Shown here one piece after another: positions 36,208 to 45,068 of a stretch of DNA of 64,000 nt. The notes under the pieces were generated by a model that was given only the letters and a program-made list of their open reading frames with translations, searched no databases and had not been told where the DNA came from. Position numbers and translations under genes: made by a program. Location: NCBI RefSeq assembly GCF_024168045.1, contig NZ_CP100126.1:761501-825500 (forward strand). Direction: 5' to 3'. Position 1 is the first letter of the stretch. Every line of letters starts with the position of its first letter. The stretch is from Dorea longicatena (GTDB taxonomy: Bacteria; Bacillota; Clostridia; Lachnospirales; Lachnospiraceae).

Positions 36208-37656
36208 ATGGCGGCAACTTATGTAAAACCAGGTGAACTGGGACTGAATCCGGAGAAATTGACAGAGATGTTAACGGAACTGGAACAGACAGTGGAAATC
36301 CACAGTATCTCAGTACGGTTTGATGGAAAAGTTATCTTAGAGGGTGCATGGGAGCCGTTCTCACTGGAGAAGCCGCAGATGATGCATTCACTTTCAAAAA
36401 TCGGAACAAGTATTTGTTTGGGATTTGCACTCGATGAGGGGAAGATTCATCTGGAAGATAAACTGCTTGATTATGTAAGAGATGAACTTCCGGAAGAATA
36501 CGATCCGGCACTGGAAGATCTGACGATCTATCATCTGCTTACCATGCAGGCAGGTTCCAAAGAATGCTGCAATAATGTATGGTTTTCGAAGCTTACAAGA
36601 GACTGGGAGACAAACTGGTTAAAACAGCCGAAGATAAGAGAAGATATCGGAAAAGCATTCCATTATGATTCCGGATGTAGTTATACACTTTCAAGAATTG
36701 TCACAAAGGTTATGGGAAAAAACTGTCTGGCACTGATGCAGGAGCGTGTATTTGACAAGATGGGATTTGGTGAGATCAACTGGCTGACCAGTCCGGAAGG
36801 ACACAACACCGGTGGATGGGGAATGTACCTGACTGCAGGAAAGATCTCTGCACTGGCACAGCTTCTGCTTCAAAAAGGTGAATGGAATGGAGAGCAGCTG
36901 ATACCGGCATGGTGGACCGAAGAGATAGGAAAGATGCGCGTTGTGATTCCGGAAGATGAGAAGAAAGCACTGACGCATTATGCTTATCATATCAAGGCCG
37001 GAAAAGAGATTTTTGCGGCAGAAGGAGCATTTGGACAGTATCTGATCTGTTTTCGTGATTATCCGGTTGCAATCGGAATCACGGCAGGGGCATCGGAATA
37101 TCTGGCAGCAGATATCTGTCTGAAATACATAAAAGAAGCAGTTCAGATCCCGTGTGAAAAAGAAAATCTGGAAGAGGCACAGGAAAAACTGGAAGAGAAA
37201 CTGGTACATCTGACACTTCCGAAGCCGGAAGGTGACAAAAAAGACACAAATGAAGCAACAAAGAAACTATTAAATAAAAGAATTGTGTTTACAGAGAATC
37301 CAAGACAAATTGAGTCGGCAGTGATTTCAACGGTAGGAGAGGAATTAAAACTGGAACTTACTGTGGCAGGAGAAAAGAAGATTCTTTTTGCAGGATATAA
37401 GGACTGGAAATGTAATGATATGTATCCGAATGATTTTACGAAGAGATATCATGCGGTATCTTATGCGTTTGATGAAGATGCATTGTATCTCTCTGTGGGA
37501 CTTCTGAATACATCATACAGAGAAGAATATTGTCTGTGGGTGAATTCGGAAAATGTAGTAGTTGGAACATGGAGACCGAATGTAACGTATCTTCCGGCAG
37601 AAGAAGATATGACATGGAAGTTTACCGGAACATTTGAACCGTCATGCATTCTGTAG
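36208..37656 (+). CDS. Beta-lactamase-fold serine hydrolase, cytoplasmic
   Basis: 482 residues, no signal peptide. The SxxK motif is S61-L-S-K64 in MMHSLSKIGTS, and the tyrosine motif is probably near Y153 (FHYDSGCSYTLSRIV). The N-terminal ~330 residues are the class C/PF00144 domain; the C-terminal ~130 residues are beta-rich and not recognised. Members include D-aminopeptidases, esterases and linear amide hydrolases. AGGAGG precedes the start. Coupling with an amino acid permease suggests it hydrolyses an imported amide, ester or short peptide. Confidence 0.85.
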   Translation: MAATYVKPGELGLNPEKLTEMLTELEQTVEIHSISVRFDGKVILEGAWEPFSLEKPQMMHSLSKIGTSICLGFALDEGKIHLEDKLLDYVRDELPEEYDPALEDLTIYHLLTMQAGSKECCNNVWFSKLTRDWETNWLKQPKIREDIGKAFHYDSGCSYTLSRIVTKVMGKNCLALMQERVFDKMGFGEINWLTSPEGHNTGGWGMYLTAGKISALAQLLLQKGEWNGEQLIPAWWTEEIGKMRVVIPEDEKKALTHYAYHIKAGKEIFAAEGAFGQYLICFRDYPVAIGITAGASEYLAADICLKYIKEAVQIPCEKENLEEAQEKLEEKLVHLTLPKPEGDKKDTNEATKKLLNKRIVFTENPRQIESAVISTVGEELKLELTVAGEKKILFAGYKDWKCNDMYPNDFTKRYHAVSYAFDEDALYLSVGLLNTSYREEYCLWVNSENVVVGTWRPNVTYLPAEEDMTWKFTGTFEPSCIL

Positions 37657-37686
37657 ATAGAATGAACGGTTAGTGGAAAAAGGAGA

Positions 37687-37724
37687 ACCCCGTGAGGCAG
37701 AAGAAGCTGTCCCACGGGGTTTTT
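37687..37724 (+). terminator. Intrinsic terminator of the permease-hydrolase operon
   Basis: ACCCCGTG (37687-37694) pairs exactly with CACGGGGT (37713-37720), followed by TTTTT. Confidence 0.9.
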
Positions 37725-37745
37725 GGCATTGCATATTCGATAAAA

Positions 37746-37791
37746 GTTCATCTATTTACAGATGAACATATTTACAGTATGATACTGTAAA
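37746..37791 (+). promoter_or_regulatory. Promoter with two consecutive inverted repeats before a GNAT gene
   Basis: IR1: GTTCATCT (37746-37753) with AGATGAAC (37760-37767). IR2: TTTACAGTAT (37771-37780) with ATACTGTAAA (37782-37791), perfect with a single central base. -35 TTTACA (37755-37760) lies in IR1 and -10 TATGAT (37778-37783) is the centre of IR2, spacer 17. Any protein bound to IR2 would block the -10. Confidence 0.75.
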
Positions 37792-37816
37792 CAGCAAAAA
37801 TGAACGGAGAAGATAT

Positions 37817-38320
37817 ATGAATGAGATAACAGTTGTAACAGAGCAGGATATACCGGATATTCTTCGAATGATCCATGAAATCTATAGTGAACTTCCGAAT
37901 AAGGAATGGTTCAGTCTGGATAGCGATGAGGAAGTAACAAGCTATATGATGACCGGTGGCTTTGGATTAAAGGCAATGTGTGATGGCAGACTGGCAGGTG
38001 TCTTTATCGCACGGACGAAGAATCTTGGGGATGAGAATCTCGGATACGATCTGAAATTTGATGAAGATCAGCGAAAGCAGTCGGTGCATATGGAGATTGC
38101 CATGGTAAGAAAAGAATACCGCGGACAGGGGTTGCAGAGAAAGATGATGGAAGAGTCAGAACAGATTCTGAAAGAACAGGGATATCATTATCTGCTTGGA
38201 ACGGCACATCCGGACAATGTGGCAAGTGTGAATACATTCCTGAAATTACAGTATGAGCAGGTGATGACGAAGGAAAAGTATGGCGGGATGAAGAGGAGTA
38301 TTTTCTGTAAAGCGATATAA
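37817..38320 (+). CDS. GNAT-family N-acetyltransferase
   Basis: 167 residues. Motif A IAMVRKEYRGQGLQRKMMEESEQILKEQGYHYLLGTAHPDN is clear, with VASVNTFLKLQYEQV after it. The substrate is unknown; the closest general group is RimI-like small acetyltransferases. Behind an elaborate operator (two inverted repeats) and followed by a terminator, so it is an independently controlled single gene. Confidence 0.85.
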   Translation: MNEITVVTEQDIPDILRMIHEIYSELPNKEWFSLDSDEEVTSYMMTGGFGLKAMCDGRLAGVFIARTKNLGDENLGYDLKFDEDQRKQSVHMEIAMVRKEYRGQGLQRKMMEESEQILKEQGYHYLLGTAHPDNVASVNTFLKLQYEQVMTKEKYGGMKRSIFCKAI

Positions 38321-38367
38321 TGCAGATGTAATACAGAATGTATGAATCAAACCGGAATATATTATGA

Positions 38368-38430
38368 TTGCAAGGTTCTGGTTGAAACGTTATAATGTAG
38401 ATGTCAGCAGAGAGTTTGCTGGCATCTTTT
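38368..38430 (+). promoter_or_regulatory. ABC-F promoter overlapping the GNAT terminator
   Basis: TTGCAA (38368-38373) and TATAAT (38391-38396), spacer 17. Four bases later GATGTCAGCA (38400-38409) pairs with TGCTGGCATC (38417-38426) and TTTT follows. Transcripts arriving from the GNAT gene can form the whole hairpin. Those starting at the local promoter (about 38403) lack the first bases of the stem, so they can escape. Confidence 0.7.
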
Positions 38431-38464
38431 CAAATTAAAAAAGTGAATAATCAGGGAGAAATTT

Positions 38465-40021
38465 ATGAGTATATTAAATGTTGAACATCTGACACATGGT
38501 TTCGGGGACAGAGCCATATTCTCAGATGTTTCTTTTCGACTTTTAAAGGGAGAACACATCGGTCTTGTAGGAGCCAACGGAGAGGGAAAATCTACCTTTA
38601 TGAATATTGTGACCGGAAAGCTTGTGCCGGATGAAGGAAAAGTAGAATGGTCTAAGAATGTACATGCAGGATATCTGGATCAGCATGCGGTCCTCGAAAA
38701 GGGAATGACCATCCGTGACGTGTTAAAATCTGCATTCGATCCGCTGCTTCAGAAAGAACAGCGTATGAATGAAATCTGTGATCTGCTTGGAACGGCAGAT
38801 GAAGAAGAGATGAACCGTCTGATGGACGAACTCGGAACCATTCAGGATGAGCTTACACTGCACGATTTCTATACGATCGATGCAAAGGTAGAGGAAGTGG
38901 CAAGAGCACTCGGACTTCTGGATCTGGGGCTGGACCGTGATGTTACAGACTTAAGCGGGGGACAGAGAACGAAAGTCCTTCTTGCAAAACTGTTATTGGA
39001 AAAGCCGGATATCCTGCTTCTGGATGAGCCGACCAACTACCTGGATGAGGAACATATCGCATGGTTGAAGCGCTATCTTCTGGAGTATGAGAATGCATTT
39101 ATTCTGATCTCGCATGATATTCCATTCTTAAACGAAGTGGTCAATATCATCTATCATATGGAGAATCAGGAACTGAACCGTTATGTGGGAGATTATGATC
39201 ACTTCCAGGAAGTCTATGCTGTGAAGAAAGCGCAGCTGGAAGCTGCTTACAGAAGACAGCAGCAGGAGATCAGTGAGCTGAAAGATTTCGTGGCACGTAA
39301 TAAGGCACGTGTATCTACCAGAAATATGGCGATGTCCAGACAGAAGAAGCTGGACAAGATGGATGTGATCGAACTGGCGGCAGAGAAACCGAAGCCGGAA
39401 TTTCATTTCCGTTATGGCCGTACACCTGGAAAGATGTTATTTGAGACAGATGATCTGGTAACGGGATATGATGAGCCGTTATCAAAACCATTAAATTTCA
39501 GTATGGAGCGTGGACAGAAGATAGCACTGGTTGGAACGAACGGAATCGGAAAGACTACATTATTAAAAAGCATTTTAGGATTGATTCCATCCTTATCCGG
39601 AAGTTGTGAACTGGGAGAGAATCTGGAGATCGGCTACTTTGAACAGGAAGTCAAAGGCGAGAACAAGACTACCTGTATCGATGAGATCTGGCAGGAATTT
39701 CCGTCGTTTACACAGTATGAAGTACGTTCGGCACTGGCAAAATGCGGACTGACGACAAAACATATCGAAAGTCAGGTCAGAGTATTAAGTGGTGGAGAGC
39801 AGGCGAAAGTCAGACTTTGTAAACTGATCAACCGGGATACAAATATTTTACTCCTGGATGAGCCGACCAACCACCTGGATGTGGATGCAAAGGATTCGCT
39901 GAAAAAAGCCTTGCAGGAATACAGAGGGAGCATCCTTTTGATCTGTCACGAACCGGAATTCTATCAGGATGTGGTAAATGAAGTCTGGGACATGAGCAAA
40001 TGGACGACGAAAGTATTCTAG
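38465..40021 (+). CDS. ABC-F family ATPase (translation factor type)
   Basis: 518 residues without membrane spans. Two ABC cassettes: Walker A GANGEGKST and GTNGIGKTT, signatures LSGGQRTKV and LSGGEQAKV, Walker B ILLLDEPTNYLD and ILLLDEPTNHLD. A charged inter-domain linker (about 245-310) contains the P-site tRNA-interaction motif region. This places it in ABC-F, closest in appearance to YbiT/YkpA housekeeping members; a role in antibiotic protection is possible but not shown. Followed after 33 bases by a TetR gene. Confidence 0.92.
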   Translation: MSILNVEHLTHGFGDRAIFSDVSFRLLKGEHIGLVGANGEGKSTFMNIVTGKLVPDEGKVEWSKNVHAGYLDQHAVLEKGMTIRDVLKSAFDPLLQKEQRMNEICDLLGTADEEEMNRLMDELGTIQDELTLHDFYTIDAKVEEVARALGLLDLGLDRDVTDLSGGQRTKVLLAKLLLEKPDILLLDEPTNYLDEEHIAWLKRYLLEYENAFILISHDIPFLNEVVNIIYHMENQELNRYVGDYDHFQEVYAVKKAQLEAAYRRQQQEISELKDFVARNKARVSTRNMAMSRQKKLDKMDVIELAAEKPKPEFHFRYGRTPGKMLFETDDLVTGYDEPLSKPLNFSMERGQKIALVGTNGIGKTTLLKSILGLIPSLSGSCELGENLEIGYFEQEVKGENKTTCIDEIWQEFPSFTQYEVRSALAKCGLTTKHIESQVRVLSGGEQAKVRLCKLINRDTNILLLDEPTNHLDVDAKDSLKKALQEYRGSILLICHEPEFYQDVVNEVWDMSKWTTKVF

Positions 40022-40054
40022 AGAGTCAGAAAAAATAAACTGGGGATGATGTAA

Positions 40055-40618
40055 GTGGAAGGAATAAAACACGATAAGATGAAATATCGTCTGGCGGAAG
40101 CCATGAAAAACTGTATGAAGAAGATGCCGGTAGAAAAGATTACAGTAAAAGAAATTGTGGCAGAATGTGGAACAACGCGGCAGACATTTTACCGAAATTT
40201 CCAGGATAAATACGATCTCATTAACTGGTATTTTGACCGGATCCTGTTAGAATCGTTCCAGCACATGGGAGAGGGTAAGACAGCTTATGAAGGACTGGTC
40301 AATAAGTTCCACTATATAGAGGAAGAGAAATTATTTTTCAAAGCAGCGTTCCGTAATGATGATCAGAATTGTCTGAGAGATCATGATTTTCAGCTGATTC
40401 TGAGGTTTTATGAGAATCAGATTCAGGCAAAAACAAAACAGCCAATTCCTGAGAATCTGCATTTCCAGTTGGAGATGTATTGTCAGGGCTCGGTGTATAT
40501 GACAACCCAGTGGGTACTGGGGGATATGAAGAAACGTCCGGAAAAAATGGCAGAAAATCTGGTAAAAGCAATGCCGGCAGAACTGGAAACATTATTTAAG
40601 AAATTAGAACTCCTGTAA
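40055..40618 (+). CDS. TetR/AcrR-family regulator with DhaS-like C-terminal domain
   Basis: 187 residues with a GTG start at 40055 (GGGGATG upstream); ATG 40079 is an alternative. Helix-turn-helix: KMPVEKITVKEIVAECGTTRQTFYRNFQDKYDLINWYF. The rest matches TetR C-terminal helices of the type found in DhaS-like proteins. The intergenic region between this gene and the alcohol dehydrogenase holds two identical-architecture inverted repeats, which suggests that this protein controls that gene. Confidence 0.88.
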   Translation: MEGIKHDKMKYRLAEAMKNCMKKMPVEKITVKEIVAECGTTRQTFYRNFQDKYDLINWYFDRILLESFQHMGEGKTAYEGLVNKFHYIEEEKLFFKAAFRNDDQNCLRDHDFQLILRFYENQIQAKTKQPIPENLHFQLEMYCQGSVYMTTQWVLGDMKKRPEKMAENLVKAMPAELETLFKKLELL

Positions 40619-40634
40619 GATGGAGTTCTTTTTT
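40606..40634 (+). terminator. Terminator overlapping the end of the TetR gene
   Basis: AGAACTCC (40606-40613) pairs exactly with GGAGTTCT (40622-40629), followed by TTTTTT. The TAA stop lies in the loop, so the last codons form the 5' arm. Confidence 0.85.
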
Positions 40635-40712
40635 GATGTCAAAATATGTATCTGCGGAATGTCATTTGAATAACACAATACATTTGGAAATATTGTGCAT
40701 AAAAGATATAAA

Positions 40713-40768
40713 GTTACAAAAATACAAAAGTGTAACGTGCAAATGTTACAAAATATATACTTTGTAAC
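40713..40768 (+). promoter_or_regulatory. Two tandem operators GTTACA-N12-TGTAAC before the alcohol dehydrogenase
   Basis: GTTACA at 40713 and TGTAAC at 40731-40736; GTTACA at 40745 and TGTAAC at 40763-40768. Both copies have exactly 12 bases between arms, and their centres are 32 bases apart (about three helical turns). The second copy extends to eight exact pairs (GTTACAAA/TTTGTAAC). Likely target of the TetR protein just upstream. Confidence 0.75.
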
Positions 40769-40891
40769 TTACATCCAAAGAAAAAGATTGTTAAAATTAA
40801 GACATAAAGAAACAAGATACGAAACAAAAGAGGAAAAGAAAATGTTTCGCATCACAAATAAAGATTATGTATAGAAGGAGTGTCAGTTATC

Positions 40892-42037
40892 ATGGCAAAC
40901 AGAATTAATTTAAACCAGACATCATTTCACGGAGCAGGAGCAATCAATGAGATTGCAGCAGAAGTTAAAATAAGAGGATTGAAAAAAGCTTTGGTATGTT
41001 CAGATCCGGACCTGATCAAATTCAATGTAACAACGAAAGTTACAAAAGTACTTGAGGATGCAGGACTGGAATATGAATTATATTCTGATATCAAACCAAA
41101 CCCGACGATCCAGAATGTACAGCATGGAGTTGAGGCCTTTAAAAAAGCCGCAGCTGATTATATCATCGCAATCGGCGGTGGATCTTCTATGGATACATCC
41201 AAAGCAATCGGTATTATCATAGCAAATCCGGAATTCGAGGATGTAAGAAGTCTGGAAGGAACAGCACCGACAAAAAATCCATGTGTTCCGATCATTGCAG
41301 TGCCTACAACAGCAGGAACAGCAGCAGAGGTAACGATCAACTATGTTATCACTGATGTCGAGAAGAAGAGAAAATTCGTCTGTGTAGATCCGCACGACAT
41401 GCCTGTTATCGCAGTCGTGGATCCGGAGATGATGTCTTCTATGCCAAAGGGACTGACAGCTTCGACAGGTATGGATGCCCTGACACATGCAATTGAAGGA
41501 TATACAACAAAGGCAGCATGGGAAATGACAGATATGTTCCACTTGAAAGCGATTGAACTTATTTCCAAATCTTTAAGAAGCGCAGTTGCAAATGAAAAAG
41601 AAGGACGCGAGGGAATGGCTCTTGGACAGTATATCGCAGGAATGGGATTCTCTAATGTAGGACTTGGAATCGCACATTCTATGGCACATACACTTGGAGC
41701 TGTCTATGACACACCACATGGTGTTGCATGTGCAATGATGCTTCCAATCGTTATGGAATACAACGCGGAATGCACGGGAGAAAAATATAAAGAAATCGCA
41801 AAAGCGATGGGCGTTGAAGGCGTAGATGATATGTCTGTAGAAGAATACAGAAAAGCAGCAGTAGATGCGGTACGTAAATTATCCGTAGACGTAGGAATTC
41901 CTACAAAACTGGAAGCTTTGAAAGAAGAAGACCTTTCGTTCCTTGCAGAATCTGCTCACGCAGATGCATGCGCACCTGGTAATCCGAAAGATGCCAGTGT
42001 AGAGGATCTGAAAGATCTGTTCAGAAAATTAATGTAA
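40892..42037 (+). CDS. Iron-containing alcohol dehydrogenase, lactaldehyde reductase type
   Basis: 381 residues from ATG 40892; AAGGAG (40875-40880) is 11 bases upstream and the GTG at 40880 overlaps it. NAD-binding GGGSSMDTSKAIG, PTTAGTAAEV, and the iron site: aspartate near residue 195 and histidines in GLGIAHSMAHTLGAVYDTPHG. Overall resemblance is to FucO (lactaldehyde to 1,2-propanediol); butanol-type activity is possible. It stands alone between terminators and behind two operator copies. Confidence 0.9.
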   Translation: MANRINLNQTSFHGAGAINEIAAEVKIRGLKKALVCSDPDLIKFNVTTKVTKVLEDAGLEYELYSDIKPNPTIQNVQHGVEAFKKAAADYIIAIGGGSSMDTSKAIGIIIANPEFEDVRSLEGTAPTKNPCVPIIAVPTTAGTAAEVTINYVITDVEKKRKFVCVDPHDMPVIAVVDPEMMSSMPKGLTASTGMDALTHAIEGYTTKAAWEMTDMFHLKAIELISKSLRSAVANEKEGREGMALGQYIAGMGFSNVGLGIAHSMAHTLGAVYDTPHGVACAMMLPIVMEYNAECTGEKYKEIAKAMGVEGVDDMSVEEYRKAAVDAVRKLSVDVGIPTKLEALKEEDLSFLAESAHADACAPGNPKDASVEDLKDLFRKLM

Positions 42038-42104
42038 GATCATGATACGGGAATGGGTTCCTGCGTACAGATTATAAAATGAAATTGCTATATCTATTGA
42101 AAAG

Positions 42105-42143
42105 ACTGGCACGTTTAATTATAATAAACGATGTCAGTTTTTT
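42105..42143 (+). terminator. Intrinsic terminator after the alcohol dehydrogenase
   Basis: ACTGGCA-CGTTTA (from 42105) pairs with TAAACGATGTCAGT (to 42138) with one G-U pair and one bulged base, followed by TTTTTT. Confidence 0.85.
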
Positions 42144-42164
42144 CGTATAAAAATGGAGGAAGTT

Positions 42165-42950
42165 ATGTCAGCATTGTTTTTTGATATTGATGGAACAATT
42201 TTAAGTGAGATTACGCATGAGATACCGGAAAGTGCACTTGTGGCATTACGCAAAGCACAGGAGAACGGACATAAGACATTTATCAATACCGGGCGCACCA
42301 TATGCAGCGTACCGCCTATGATAAAAAGAATTCCGTTCGATGGTTTTTTATGTGGATGTGGAACACATTTGGTATATGAGGAACGGATAGTATTTCATCA
42401 TTCTATCCCATATGAAAGAGGACGCAGGATTATAAAGTCTATGAAAGACTGCAAGGTAGAAGGCTTTCTGGAAGGAACAGAGGATATCTATTACTCCAAC
42501 CGTATCTCAAGGCTGGAGTCGGTGGAAAGCAGTAGAAGATATATGGCTGGTCTGGGACTTGGGAGAGAGCAGTCAATGGAAGATACAGGTTATGATTTTG
42601 ATAAGATACTGATTTATATAGATAAAATTGCAGACGAAGAAAGGTTTTTTAAAGAAACAGAAGATGTTTTCAAACATATCGACCGTCTGGGTGGAGTGTA
42701 TGAATGTGTACAGAAAGAATATTCTAAGGCAACTGCAATTGAGTACATAAAGAAAGAATTGGCTCTGCAGGATGATGAGATATATGCCTTCGGAGACAGC
42801 AGCAATGATTTTGATATGATCAAAGCTGCAGGACACGGGGTGATCATGGGGCATCATGATCCGGTTCTGGAGCCGTATGCCGAGTATATCACGGATACGG
42901 TAGAGAATGACGGGCTTTATAAAGCAATGGAGCATTATGGGTTGATTTAG
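42165..42950 (+). CDS. HAD-family hydrolase, Cof subfamily (IIB)
   Basis: 261 residues from ATG 42165, 7 bases after GGAGGAAG; ATG 42153 overlaps the ribosome binding site. Motif I FFDIDGTIL, motif II FINTGRT, motif III lysine in KATAIEYIKK and motif IV FGDSSNDFDMI mark a type IIB HAD sugar-phosphate or cofactor phosphatase. The substrate cannot be read from sequence. It lies between the alcohol dehydrogenase terminator and greA. Confidence 0.88.
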   Translation: MSALFFDIDGTILSEITHEIPESALVALRKAQENGHKTFINTGRTICSVPPMIKRIPFDGFLCGCGTHLVYEERIVFHHSIPYERGRRIIKSMKDCKVEGFLEGTEDIYYSNRISRLESVESSRRYMAGLGLGREQSMEDTGYDFDKILIYIDKIADEERFFKETEDVFKHIDRLGGVYECVQKEYSKATAIEYIKKELALQDDEIYAFGDSSNDFDMIKAAGHGVIMGHHDPVLEPYAEYITDTVENDGLYKAMEHYGLI

Positions 42951-43012
42951 AATTTGCAGCGTACAGACCAGAGTATTATAATATACAAAGATAAGAAGGG
43001 AAGTGCATTTTC

Positions 43013-43516
43013 ATGGGTGAACAGTTAACTGAAAGCGATGTTAAGAAAATTAAAGAAGAAATAGAATATCGTAAGATTGTTGTTCGTAAGAAAGAACTGG
43101 AAGCAGTAAAAGAGGCAAGAGCACAGGGTGATTTAAGCGAGAACTTTGAATATAAGGCAGCAAAACAGGATAAGAACCGTAACGAAAGCCGTATCCGCTA
43201 TCTGGAACGAATGCTTAAGAATGCGAAGATTGTGTCTGATACATCTAAGGTAGATGAAGTTGGAATTAATAATACAGTGGAAGTATACTTCGAAGACGAT
43301 GATGAGACAGAGACATATCGTCTCGTGACCAGTATCCGCGGAAATTCTCTTCAGGGACTGATCAGTATCGAATCGCCGCTCGGAAAAGCAATACAGGGAC
43401 ATAAAGTCGGAGACCGTGTGCTTGTCAGGACAAACGGAAATGACGGGTATTATGTTGTGATAAAAAATATTGACAATACAACAGATGACAGCCACGATAC
43501 ATTGCGTAAATATTAA
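43013..43516 (+). CDS. greA: Transcription elongation factor, GreA/GreB family
   Basis: 167 residues. N-terminal coiled coil with the acidic tip ARAQGDLSENFEYKAAKQDK (catalytic D and E), then the FKBP-like C-terminal domain (YRLVTSIRGNSLQGLISIESPLGKAIQGHKVGDRV). Rescues backtracked RNA polymerase by stimulating transcript cleavage. A TATAAT-like element lies near 42977. The next gene, thiM, begins 42 bases after the stop. Confidence 0.93.
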   Translation: MGEQLTESDVKKIKEEIEYRKIVVRKKELEAVKEARAQGDLSENFEYKAAKQDKNRNESRIRYLERMLKNAKIVSDTSKVDEVGINNTVEVYFEDDDETETYRLVTSIRGNSLQGLISIESPLGKAIQGHKVGDRVLVRTNGNDGYYVVIKNIDNTTDDSHDTLRKY

Positions 43517-43558
43517 ATAGAAGAAATCGGAAATATATGGATAACAGGAGAAAGAATA

Positions 43559-44380
43559 ATGTTAGGAAACTGTATTGAAAATGTAAGAAAGAGTGTGCCG
43601 CTGGTACATAATATTACCAATTATGTAACGGTAAATGACGTTGCAAATGTATTGTTAGCCTGTGGCGGAAGTCCGATTATGTCAGATGAACCAGAAGATG
43701 TAAAGGAGATTACATCTATCTGTCAAGGTCTGAACATCAACATTGGTACTTTGAACAAAAGAACGATTGAAGGAATGCTTGCAGCCGGAGCGCGTGCTAA
43801 TGAATTGGGACATGTGACGTTATTAGATCCGGTCGGAGCAGGTGCAAGTGTACTGCGGACGAATACCGCCGTAGAACTGATGGAGAAAGTCCGATTCGAT
43901 GTTATACGCGGAAATATCTCAGAAGTAAAAACACTGGCACAGGGAAGCGGAACAACAAAAGGGGTGGATGCAGATGTAGCAGATGCCGTAACAGAGGAGA
44001 ATCTGGAAGAAGGTATTGCATTTGCGAAAGCATTTGCGAAAAAAGCGGGATGTATTGTTGCGATTACAGGTGCAATTGATCTGGTAAGTGATGGTGCCAG
44101 CTGTTATATAATCCGCAACGGACGATCGGAGATGGGAAAGATTACCGGAACGGGATGTCAGTTGTCCGGAATGATGACAGCATTCCTGGCAGCGAATCCG
44201 GAGCAGAAGCTGGAGGCGGCAGCGGCAGCTGTCTGCACGATGGGACTGGCAGGAGAGATTGGATGGGGATATATGCAGAAAGGTGATGGTAATGCCACTT
44301 ACCGTAACCGTATTATTGATGCAATCTACAATATGGATAAAGAAACATTGGAGAAAGGAGCAAAATATGAGATCAGATAG
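43559..44380 (+). CDS. thiM: Hydroxyethylthiazole kinase
   Basis: 273 residues. Phosphorylates the thiazole half of thiamine recovered from breakdown. Family motifs: PLVHNITNYVTVNDVANVLLACGGSPIMSDE at the N terminus, LLDPVGAGAS and the C-terminal ITGTGCQLSGMMTAFLA anion hole. AGGAG lies about 10 bases before the ATG. No TPP riboswitch was found in the 42-base gap or before greA. The last 14 bases overlap thiE. Confidence 0.95.
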   Translation: MLGNCIENVRKSVPLVHNITNYVTVNDVANVLLACGGSPIMSDEPEDVKEITSICQGLNINIGTLNKRTIEGMLAAGARANELGHVTLLDPVGAGASVLRTNTAVELMEKVRFDVIRGNISEVKTLAQGSGTTKGVDADVADAVTEENLEEGIAFAKAFAKKAGCIVAITGAIDLVSDGASCYIIRNGRSEMGKITGTGCQLSGMMTAFLAANPEQKLEAAAAAVCTMGLAGEIGWGYMQKGDGNATYRNRIIDAIYNMDKETLEKGAKYEIR

Positions 44381-45068
44381 AAATATTGAGAATGATCAGA
44401 TAAAAAAGCCGGAAGGACATACATGCAAAAAGATGCAGAAAGAAGATTTACTCCTGTATGCCGTGACGGACCGCCACTGGTTAAATGGTGAGACGTTATA
44501 CAGTCAGGTTGAGAAGACGCTGGAAGGTGGTACAACATTTGTGCAGCTGAGAGAAAAAGAACTGGATGAAGCACATTTCCTCGAAGAAGCAAAAAAAATT
44601 AAGGAACTCTGCGACAGATATCATGTGCCATTTGTGATCAATGACAATGTTGATATTGCATTGGAGATAGATGCTGACGGAGTACATGTCGGACAGAGTG
44701 ATATGGAAGCCGGAGATGTAAGAGCAAAACTTGGACCGGACAAGATCATTGGTGTATCTGCACAAACGGTCGGACAGGCATTGCTCGCACAGGAAAGAGG
44801 GGCAGATTACCTTGGGGTCGGAGCAGTCTTTCATACAGATTCAAAAGCAGATGCAGCTGATATAAGTCATGAGACATTGAAAGCAATTACTGAAGCAGTA
44901 GATATTCCTGTGATTGCGATCGGAGGGATCAGTAAAGAAAATGTATCGGAACTTTCTGGAACCGGAATCTGCGGAATCGCCGTGATCAGTGCAATATTTG
45001 CAGAAAAAGATATAAAAAACGCAACGAAGAAACTGAAAAAATTAACAGAGGAAATGGTGGAAGCATGA
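44367..45068 (+). CDS. thiE: Thiamine-phosphate synthase
   Basis: 233 residues from ATG 44367 (AAAGGAG at 44354-44360). The open frame extends to 44259 but that part lies within thiM. The first ~22 residues are a hydrophilic extension; ATG 44433 (MQKEDLLLYAVTDR) would give the usual length. TIM-barrel motifs: YAVTDRHWL, FVQLREKELDE, VPFVINDNVDIALEIDADGVHVGQSDM and VIAIGGISKENV. It joins HMP-PP and thiazole phosphate into thiamine monophosphate. It overlaps thiD by 4 bases. Confidence 0.94.
   Translation: MRSDRNIENDQIKKPEGHTCKKMQKEDLLLYAVTDRHWLNGETLYSQVEKTLEGGTTFVQLREKELDEAHFLEEAKKIKELCDRYHVPFVINDNVDIALEIDADGVHVGQSDMEAGDVRAKLGPDKIIGVSAQTVGQALLAQERGADYLGVGAVFHTDSKADAADISHETLKAITEAVDIPVIAIGGISKENVSELSGTGICGIAVISAIFAEKDIKNATKKLKKLTEEMVEA

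Noticed and set aside
37817..38320. Antibiotic acetyltransferase
   Set aside because: Only the general GNAT fold is visible; there is no specific resemblance to aminoglycoside or other resistance enzymes.
43517..43558. TPP riboswitch before thiM
   Set aside because: Looked for because of the thiamine genes; the 42-base gap and the region before greA are too short and lack the conserved TPP motifs.
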